A DNA stretch of 60,921 nt, taken from NCBI GenBank assembly GCA_964452775.1, contig CAYVQP010000018.1:1-60921 (forward strand), written 5' to 3'. This document shows, in pieces, positions 51,536 to 58,083 of the stretch (within the stretch, counting starts at the first letter, position 1; the number at the start of each line of letters is the position of its first letter). Position numbers and translations under genes: made by a program. The stretch is from JACKCB01 sp964452775. GTDB lineage: Bacteria > Chloroflexota > Anaerolineae > Promineifilales > Promineifilaceae. Below the pieces are notes generated by a model. That model saw nothing but the letters and a program-made list of their open reading frames with translations, was not told the origin of the DNA and made no database searches.

Positions 51536-52815
51536 AACCCCACCCCCGCCGGCTGCATCGTCTCTTCAATCGTCTCCAGCAACTTGCCTGCCAGCTCATC
51601 CAGGTTCACCTCATCGCGCGCCGAGCGGGCAAATCGGGCTAACGTCTGCTGCGCATCGTACTGCGGCCGGTAGAAGCGCCGATCTATGGCCCGTTGGATG
51701 CGCCGGCGCAAGGGCGTAAATAGCGCCGCGATCACCAGCGTGGTGACAACTGTAACCAGTTCAACCGGGGTCTCCGCCTCCAGGATGGTCACAAACAGCC
51801 ACTGCGCCAGAACCACCGCCAGGTAAAACAGCAGCCCCAGGACGGCGGTCAACAGCGAGTAGATCAGGGTCAGCCGGATAATTACGTCAATGGCAAACAG
51901 ATTGTAGCGCAGGATCGCCCCGGCAATTGACAGGGGTATCAGCGCCATGCCGACCAGCGCCAACGTCGTGGCCGCCAGCTCGGCGACCGTTCCCGGCTCC
52001 ACGTTTGGAATCAGCGCCTGGGCGACCACCACCCCGGTTGAGATGAGCAGCGCGGCCACAAAGCCAAACGCCACCATGCGCGTTTGCCGGCGTTCAAGCC
52101 TGTTTGACAGCCGGCGATAACGATAGAGTTGCGACGCCGCCCCAAGCAGAATCCACATGGCCAGGAATAGGGCGTATGCCGCCGCCGGCCAGCTGCTCGG
52201 GTCCAGGCCGCTATCCGGCGCGAACAGCGCTACCAGGGTCAGGCAGCCGGTCACAGCCAGCAACAACCATTTCATCGGCCGGGGCACAAAACGTCCGCTG
52301 GGGAAAATGAAGAAGAAGATGATAATCGCGCTGACGCTCAGCGCGCCAATCACTCCCTGCAACCGCTGTAGGGCCGGCAAGGAGGACTCCCATGCGCCGG
52401 CCGGATAGGTGAAGCTCGGCCCCAACAGGATCAGCAGGGCGGCGGTGAAGAGCGCCATCGGCTCATCTCCCTGCCGGACGATAATCAGCGTGGCCAGCGC
52501 CAGGCACCCGGCCACGAACAGGATGCTCAACAGCACATAATAGCCGGCATAGGCCTCGGGCGACATCCCCAGCGCCGCCAGGTTTTGCCGGGCGACTTCC
52601 TGAAACTCCGGCGAACCGATGTGCGCAAAGGTGCGAAAACGCGTGAAGTAAGCCGCCAGGGCCGCCAGATACAGCAGCGTCGTCCCGGCCGCCAGCGCTA
52701 TGCAGCCGAGCCGAGCCGCCGCTACCGCCCGGCGCGACGGCAGCGCGTGCCTTGCCTCAGTGTTCAAATGGCCGGCGTCCGCTCCGGCGGCCGGCGTCGC
52801 TTCGTTCGTAGCCAT
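51520..52815 (-). CDS. Multi-span membrane sensor-like protein
   Basis: 431 residues with about nine membrane helices. The C-terminal soluble segment RRFYRPQYDAQQTLARFARS, DEVNLDELAGKLLETIEETM, GVGLWLRR is the connector usually found between a ComP-like 7TM region and a sensor-kinase or GAF module. Here the protein ends right after LWLRR, so the output module is missing. It may be a truncated sensor, or it may act by contact with a separate protein. The 30-nt space to the SnoaL-like gene upstream suggests cotranscription. Confidence 0.6.
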   Translation of the reverse strand: MATNEATPAAGADAGHLNTEARHALPSRRAVAAARLGCIALAAGTTLLYLAALAAYFTRFRTFAHIGSPEFQEVARQNLAALGMSPEAYAGYYVLLSILFVAGCLALATLIIVRQGDEPMALFTAALLILLGPSFTYPAGAWESSLPALQRLQGVIGALSVSAIIIFFFIFPSGRFVPRPMKWLLLAVTGCLTLVALFAPDSGLDPSSWPAAAYALFLAMWILLGAASQLYRYRRLSNRLERRQTRMVAFGFVAALLISTGVVVAQALIPNVEPGTVAELAATTLALVGMALIPLSIAGAILRYNLFAIDVIIRLTLIYSLLTAVLGLLFYLAVVLAQWLFVTILEAETPVELVTVVTTLVIAALFTPLRRRIQRAIDRRFYRPQYDAQQTLARFARSARDEVNLDELAGKLLETIEETMQPAGVGLWLRR

Positions 52816-52845
52816 CTTGCAGCAACTTCCGTCAGGCCGCCTCGC

Positions 52846-53346
52846 TCATGGCCACTGCCAGGGCGGCCAGCGCCAGCTCCACCCCTGTATCTCCGGCTCT
52901 AGCTCTATCTCCGCCCGCGCCGCCTCCCAGAACTGCCACGTCTCCGCCAGCTGGCCCCCGGCCACCCGGTTGACCGTTACGCAGTGGTAGCTGCCGGCCG
53001 GCAGGCCGTCGCCTGCTGCGCCCGTTTCGCCATCTGGCCCCGCCGCGGGCGGCTCCAGGACAAGCGTCAGGTTGGTCAACACCGCGCTCTCGCTCAACGC
53101 GTACTGCTCTCGAATCGTCGCCCCGGCCCGCGGAAAGGCGTCCACAATTCGCTGCAAGTAGTCGCGTAACTGCGCCGGCCCTTCCACCGGCGCGCCGGGG
53201 CTGCTTACCGGCTGGTGCAGCCGATAATCGGCCGCGACCAGCTCCGGCAGTAACTCCAGATTTCGCGCGCCAATCACTTCCAGCCAGAAACGACTCACCG
53301 TCGCCAAAGCATCTGCGGCCGCGCCGGCCGGTCCGATGTCATCCAT
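52846..53346 (-). CDS. SnoaL-like (NTF2 fold) protein
   Basis: 166 residues with GGGAGGACAGGA before the ATG. The pattern VSRFWLEVIGARNLELLPEL, then ADYRLHQPVSSPGAPVEGPA, DYLQRIVDAFPRAGATIREQ, and a late VAGGQLAETWQFWE is that of the SnoaL-like polyketide-cyclase/ester-cyclase group of the NTF2 superfamily. Such proteins bind small hydrophobic ligands in a cone-shaped pocket. The specific ligand cannot be told. An insertion rich in Gly/Ala (GPDGETGAAGDGLPAG) interrupts the sheet. Confidence 0.75.
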   Translation of the reverse strand: MDDIGPAGAAADALATVSRFWLEVIGARNLELLPELVAADYRLHQPVSSPGAPVEGPAQLRDYLQRIVDAFPRAGATIREQYALSESAVLTNLTLVLEPPAAGPDGETGAAGDGLPAGSYHCVTVNRVAGGQLAETWQFWEAARAEIELEPEIQGWSWRWPPWQWP

Positions 53347-53387
53347 TCCTGTCCTCCCAATCCGTGACGTTCGGCCGGGATGCCATG

Positions 53388-54563
53388 CTAACCCGGCCCA
53401 AACAGCAATATCGTCTGCCCGGCGGCGTCACGCACAAACAGCTGCCCGCCGGCAATTTCAAAGCTCGCCGCGCTACCCAGCAGGCTGAAGAACTGACCTT
53501 CCTGCTCCATCAGTCCGGGAGGCTCATTGCAAGTCAGCTGAGTGGCCGCGATCGCGCCGATTTGCAAAAAGCTCTCGTAGGCCCGATATTGGGCGGAGTA
53601 ATTGTTGCAGCCGCCCGAACCGTTCAGCAGGCCCCCGGCAAAGGTAGCGCTGACCTCGCTCCCCGGCAGCACGCCGGCAAAGTTGCCCGGGCTTGCCAGG
53701 TAGCCGAGCAGCAGCCAGCGCCCGCGGGTCAGCCCCCCGTTGACCGTAATGGGTATTTGCTGCATCACGGTGAAATTGTCCAGGTTGACGACGCGCAGCT
53801 CGTAGGTCGTGTCCACCATGGGCCGCACTTCCCGCGCGCCCTCCCCCGGCGCTCCGTACAGCGTGTAGTCCGCCCCCAGCGGATAGACGTAAACCGCCAG
53901 CACATTCTGCACCTCCCAACTGAGCACGAGGCTCTCGCCGGCGAAAATCTCCGTCCGGCTGGCGCTGAAGCTGGCAAAGGGCGTCGGGCTGGCCGGCGGC
54001 GTATCGCTCGGCTCCGGCGTCTCCGTTGCGCGCGGGGTCGGGGTCGGCGGCGCGGGCAGAATGGGGACCGAGTCGCCGCCGGTGACATCCACAAATTGGG
54101 CGGTCACCCAGGCGACGTCGTTTGGCGCACCCTCCACCTGCAGCGCCCACCATTGCCCATCTTCGCTGCGCCCAACCACCTGCGCCGTCGAACCGGGCGG
54201 GGCCACAAAGAGAATCGGATACACCTCCCCCGGCCCGCTGCGGATATTCACCCCGTTTTCGGCTGTCACCACCGCGGATGGCGCGCCCGGCGCCGGCGTG
54301 TCCACGGGCAGGGTGGCCGGCGAGCGTGGGGTGGCCGTGGCGATCGCCGGCGGCGAAGTGCCCGTCGGCAGGGTTGCGACCACCGTTACCGCCGGTCCCA
54401 GGGTCACCGTGGGCGCGCCAACCTGTTCGTTGCCGTTGTCTGCCAGCCGGATGACCACCAGGGCGACCAACGTGCCCAGCAGGATCAGCGCCCCCAGAAG
54501 AGCAAACACTAACAGGATAACCAGCCCCCGGTTGCTACCTTCGTCTGCCAACCAATCCTCCAC
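53388..54563 (-). CDS. Membrane-anchored SH3b and META domain protein
   Basis: 391 residues with GTG start. A single helix near residues 12-38 anchors the protein, with a Thr/Pro-rich linker. An SH3b domain spans about 95-165 (VVTAENGVNIRSGPGEVYPI, GRSEDGQWWALQVEG). After a second linker and an Ig-like stretch (ESLVLSWEVQNVLAVYVYP), the C-terminus is a META/HslJ-type domain (GRWLLLGYLASPGNF, NGSGGCNNYSAQYRAYESFL, LTCNEP). The combination suggests binding to the cell wall or envelope. It lies downstream of a terminator, so it probably has its own promoter. Confidence 0.75.
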   Translation of the reverse strand: MEDWLADEGSNRGLVILLVFALLGALILLGTLVALVVIRLADNGNEQVGAPTVTLGPAVTVVATLPTGTSPPAIATATPRSPATLPVDTPAPGAPSAVVTAENGVNIRSGPGEVYPILFVAPPGSTAQVVGRSEDGQWWALQVEGAPNDVAWVTAQFVDVTGGDSVPILPAPPTPTPRATETPEPSDTPPASPTPFASFSASRTEIFAGESLVLSWEVQNVLAVYVYPLGADYTLYGAPGEGAREVRPMVDTTYELRVVNLDNFTVMQQIPITVNGGLTRGRWLLLGYLASPGNFAGVLPGSEVSATFAGGLLNGSGGCNNYSAQYRAYESFLQIGAIAATQLTCNEPPGLMEQEGQFFSLLGSAASFEIAGGQLFVRDAAGQTILLFGPG

Positions 54564-54643
54564 TGTTGCCGGGGCGGAGTTCCTCTCTGGAACAACACCC
54601 GGCTACACGCTAGAGTTTACCGGATTCCGGCGCAGGAACAAAA

Positions 54644-54676
54644 AGACCCCGCAGCTCTTGCAGACCTGCGGGGTCT
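54644..54676 (-). terminator. Rho-independent terminator of the M23-like secreted protein gene
   Basis: AGACCCCGCAG (54644-54654) and CTGCGGGGTCT (54666-54676) form an 11-bp stem; on the minus strand TTTTT follows. A member of the CCCCGYAGGT family, 38 nt past the stop. Confidence 0.8.
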
Positions 54677-54713
54677 ATTACGGCGAGCGCGCGCCCTTCA
54701 GCGCGGGCTGGCT

Positions 54714-57700
54714 TTACTCGATGAAGAAGCTATCCAGGACCTCGGCCCCATAGCCGTAGAGTGAACCGTCCCAGAAGAGGCCCGGTCCCCAGGTGCAGCT
54801 GGTGGTGCTGCCCAGGGAGGACGGATGGCAGACGAAGATGTCCGCCCCATCGCCGCTGACGCCGGGCACCGAGAACGTGCCGCGGACGGTCAGGTAGATG
54901 TCGCCGTTGCTGCCATCCACCCATGCGCCGTAGACATCCTCGTAGGAGGATTCGCTCAGGCCCACATCGGAGCCGTCAAAGTACATGGACCACGTGCCGG
55001 CAGTGGTCGCACCGAGGCTGGTGGGGGTGAACTTGAGCAGGTCTTCGTCCACGCCGGAGACGCCGGTGACGCTGACGTTGCCCAGGAAGCTCATCAGGAT
55101 GCTGCCGTCCGGCAAGACATGGATCGCGTCTATGTCCTCATCGTTCGTGCTCAATCCCACGTCCGAGCCGTCGAAGTACATGGACCAGGTTCCGGCGGTG
55201 TTGTCGCCCAGGCTGGTCGGCGTGAAGCGCACGATGTCGGAATCATCCACCGAGCCGACCACGGGCAGGGTAATGGCGCTGATCGGGCTGATCAGCAGCG
55301 TGCCGTCGCTCAGCTTGGTGAAGCCGCCGGTGTTTACGGTCAGGCCGACATCCGAGCCGTCGAAGTACATCGCATAGAGGCCGCTGGTCATGTCGTAGGC
55401 GAGTATGTCCTCAGAGCCAAAGGACACGCCGCCGACCGTGCCGCTGGAGCTTGAGCCGACGTATACCGTACCCAGATCTGAAGGCACGTTGACCGTCCAC
55501 TGGAATGAGGTCATCGCGTTCAGCGGAGGGACGCCGTCGTCGGTCACGGTCACATTGACCGTGTACGGCGAACCGGTAGCTGCCCCGGCGTCAATCGTGC
55601 CGCTGACCAGGCCGCTGTTGTTCATGCTCAGGCCCGGCGGCAAGCCCGAGGCGACAAAGCTGATGCCGTTGCCGTCGGGATCGCTGCCCTGCACCTGCAG
55701 ATTGATGGCGCTGCCCTCGTTGTTCACCTGGTTGCCGGGGTTGGTCACCGTCGGCGCGCGGTTGACGTTGTTCACCGTCCAGGAGAAGGAGGTGCTGGCC
55801 TGCGCCGGCGGCGCGCCGTCATCGGTCACGGTCACCTGCACGTTGTACGGCGACCCGGCAGCCGCGTCATAGCTGAGCGTGCCCCAGATCTCGCCGCTGC
55901 CCGGGCTGATGGACAGACCCGCCGGCAAGCCCGTCGCCGAGAAGGTCAGCGTATCGCCCGCATCGGGGTCGGACGCCGAGATGTACAGGCTGACGTAGGC
56001 GCCTTCGTTGCTCGCCTGCGGGCCGGGATTGGTCACCGTCGGCGGGTTGTTGGGCGGCAATTCGCCCTCGGCGCTAATGGCCACATCGTCAATGGCCGCC
56101 TCAACGATGCTCCCGCCGGAAGCGTCGGCCGCCTCGATAAGCAGGTAGACGGTTTGCCCGGCGTAGCTGCTGATGTCGCTCGACTGGAACGCCCAGACCG
56201 CGTCATCATCATCCGCCGCGCCCAATTCCTCCAACAGGGTCGTGGTGGTCGAGCCGACCACCTTCACCCGCAGGTAATCGGCGGAGGAGGCATTGTTGGT
56301 GTGCGCCAGGTAGTAGTTGAAGGAGAGCGTGATTTCGTCGCTGGCCGGCAGGGTGATGTTGGGCGAGCGAATGCTGGTCACGCCGTTGTCAATGTCATAG
56401 GAGCCGACGCCGGAGCCGGCCAGCCGGCCCGTCACCAGGTCGTTTGAGCCGCTGACTGTCGTGCCAAGCTGCTTCGGCCCGCTGGAGTTCGTGTCTTCCG
56501 GATTGCCGCGTTCCCACTGGCCGGTGGTGGCGGTGTCCGTGCCGGAGGGATTGGTGGTCCAGCCTTTGTTCGTCTCGAAGTCATCGGACCAGACGACGTC
56601 GCCTCCCGGCGGGCCGTTCACGGTGTAGGTGAAGCTATCCGTGTCCGTGTTGCCCACGTAATCCTTGACCGTCACCACAACCGTGTGTTGGCCGCCGGTC
56701 GTCGGGAAGACGTAGTCCGGCCCGGGGTCAAAGCCCATATCAATGTAGAAGTCGCGACAGGAGTAGTTGCCGCAGGTGGGCGAGACGAAGAACTCGCTGA
56801 CGTAGGCCTCGTCATCCCAACCACCCGGAAGGTTGTTGAACTCCCACACGATATGTTCCGGCCCGCCGTCAATAGAGAAGGAGGTGTAGTTGGGCGGCAG
56901 GTAGAACTGTGCGTGCATGTTCAGGTCGCGCGCGTGCAACCAGAGCGTGTACGGGCCGGTGACGCTGTTTCCGGTCATGTTGACGCCGTTTTGGCGGATG
57001 CCTATGCCCTGGATTTCCGGCGCTTGCGTGTCCGCCAGCGGCGTGTGCAGGGCAAACGGGTTGATGTAGCCGTTGGCGTCGTACATGTTTAGGTGAATGT
57101 GGTTGAAACGCTCGCCAAAGGTGATCACCGACCAGTAGACGATCTCGCCGATCTTCGTGCCGGGGGCCACAAAGCCGCCGTTCACCGGGTCGGCCTGATA
57201 TTCGGCGAACTTGTCCCAGATATACTGTGGAATGGAGGGCTGATCAATGTGGTGGAACTCCCACAGCAGGCCGTCCGCGTCCAGGACCTCGACCTCCCAA
57301 TACATCGCCTGGCCCGGCTGGTAGTTCTCGATGTTCACGATTTGCCCACCGGCGTAAGTGAACACGTCCTCACCCGAGTTCCCCCGGCTGTCAATGCCGT
57401 GGTGGAAGTAAGGGGCGCCGCCGTAGTTCTGATAGGAGGCAATGATGTGCCCGATGGACAGCAGGGCGTGATGCCACGGGTACTGCGGATAATCTTCCAT
57501 GTTGCCCAGCACGCCCGTGGCCAGATGCCGGCTGCTGGAAACATGCGTGCGCTCAATCTCAGCGTCAATGTCCTGGGCGCTGATGCCGGCTGACTGGGCC
57601 GGCTCATCGGATCGGTTCGCCTGCTCATCACCGGCGAGTACGTTGGCGCGGGGCATCAGCAGCGCCCCGCCCAGCAAGAGCAGGAACAGTATGACGAGCG

Positions 57701-57752
57701 ATGACGCGAGATACCGGCCGGTCGCCCGGCCACCTATATGGCGAGTGTTCAT
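54714..57752 (-). CDS. Secreted multidomain protein: M23-like, Ig-like repeats, MYFDGSDVGL repeats
   Basis: 1,012 residues from ATG 57752, with GAGGAG 9 nt upstream; the frame is open further but without support. A signal or anchor helix covers about 12-38. Residues about 80-260 resemble a LytM/M23 metallopeptidase fold (YFHHGIDSRGNSGEDVF, FNHIHLNMYDANGY), with possible zinc ligands. A jelly-roll domain (DDFETNKGWTTN...) and two cadherin/He_PIG Ig-like domains (NPPTVTNPGPQASNEG, APTVTNPGNQVNNEG) follow. The tail has three copies of MYFDGSDVGL. It is probably a surface or secreted enzyme or adhesin; catalysis is uncertain. Confidence 0.75.
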   Translation of the reverse strand: MNTRHIGGRATGRYLASSLVILFLLLLGGALLMPRANVLAGDEQANRSDEPAQSAGISAQDIDAEIERTHVSSSRHLATGVLGNMEDYPQYPWHHALLSIGHIIASYQNYGGAPYFHHGIDSRGNSGEDVFTYAGGQIVNIENYQPGQAMYWEVEVLDADGLLWEFHHIDQPSIPQYIWDKFAEYQADPVNGGFVAPGTKIGEIVYWSVITFGERFNHIHLNMYDANGYINPFALHTPLADTQAPEIQGIGIRQNGVNMTGNSVTGPYTLWLHARDLNMHAQFYLPPNYTSFSIDGGPEHIVWEFNNLPGGWDDEAYVSEFFVSPTCGNYSCRDFYIDMGFDPGPDYVFPTTGGQHTVVVTVKDYVGNTDTDSFTYTVNGPPGGDVVWSDDFETNKGWTTNPSGTDTATTGQWERGNPEDTNSSGPKQLGTTVSGSNDLVTGRLAGSGVGSYDIDNGVTSIRSPNITLPASDEITLSFNYYLAHTNNASSADYLRVKVVGSTTTTLLEELGAADDDDAVWAFQSSDISSYAGQTVYLLIEAADASGGSIVEAAIDDVAISAEGELPPNNPPTVTNPGPQASNEGAYVSLYISASDPDAGDTLTFSATGLPAGLSISPGSGEIWGTLSYDAAAGSPYNVQVTVTDDGAPPAQASTSFSWTVNNVNRAPTVTNPGNQVNNEGSAINLQVQGSDPDGNGISFVASGLPPGLSMNNSGLVSGTIDAGAATGSPYTVNVTVTDDGVPPLNAMTSFQWTVNVPSDLGTVYVGSSSSGTVGGVSFGSEDILAYDMTSGLYAMYFDGSDVGLTVNTGGFTKLSDGTLLISPISAITLPVVGSVDDSDIVRFTPTSLGDNTAGTWSMYFDGSDVGLSTNDEDIDAIHVLPDGSILMSFLGNVSVTGVSGVDEDLLKFTPTSLGATTAGTWSMYFDGSDVGLSESSYEDVYGAWVDGSNGDIYLTVRGTFSVPGVSGDGADIFVCHPSSLGSTTSCTWGPGLFWDGSLYGYGAEVLDSFFIE

Positions 57753-57954
57753 TTTGCAATTCTCCTCGTAGATTTCTTGCGGCCCGCCCGCTCTTCCAGG
57801 AGGCATCCTCACTTTGACCGCATGACATAAGTAGACAGCAAAACCCTTACCGCCGTAATAGGAAAGATGTACCTTTACCAGGGGGAAAATTACCGTTTGT
57901 AGGCGCTTTGACGGGGGCGACGCGGGGAAGAAACTAAAAGCGCCGGGCAACTAC

Positions 57955-58002
57955 GTCGCCAACACCTACGGGGTGTTCGGAAACCCCGTAGGTGTTGGCG
58001 AC
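57955..58002. terminator. 20-bp perfect hairpin, CCCCGTAGGT family
   Basis: GTCGCCAACACCTACGGGGT (57955-57974) and its exact complement (57983-58002) with an 8-nt loop. The longest perfect member of the family in this window; it lies downstream of the SdrD gene. Confidence 0.7.
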
Positions 58003-58033
58003 CGCAGCCGCCCGGCGAGGGAGTTGCGGGTAA

Positions 58034-58067
58034 GGGCGCGCCCGGTGCAGGGGCCCCGGGCGCGCCC
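58034..58067 (-). terminator. GC-rich hairpin after the SdrD-repeat gene
   Basis: GGGCGCGCCCGG (58034-58045) and CCGGGCGCGCCC (58056-58067) form a 12-bp stem, 17 nt past the stop at 58084. No T-run. Confidence 0.6.
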
Positions 58068-58083
58068 CGTCACTCAGTTAATT

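Larger units (their letters stand above)
57753..58083. other. Intergenic region, 331 bp, with two hairpins
   Basis: Between two minus-strand genes. The right half holds two strong hairpins listed separately. The left half (57753-57954) should carry the promoter of the M23-like gene, but I see no convincing -35/-10 pair. Confidence 0.5.
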
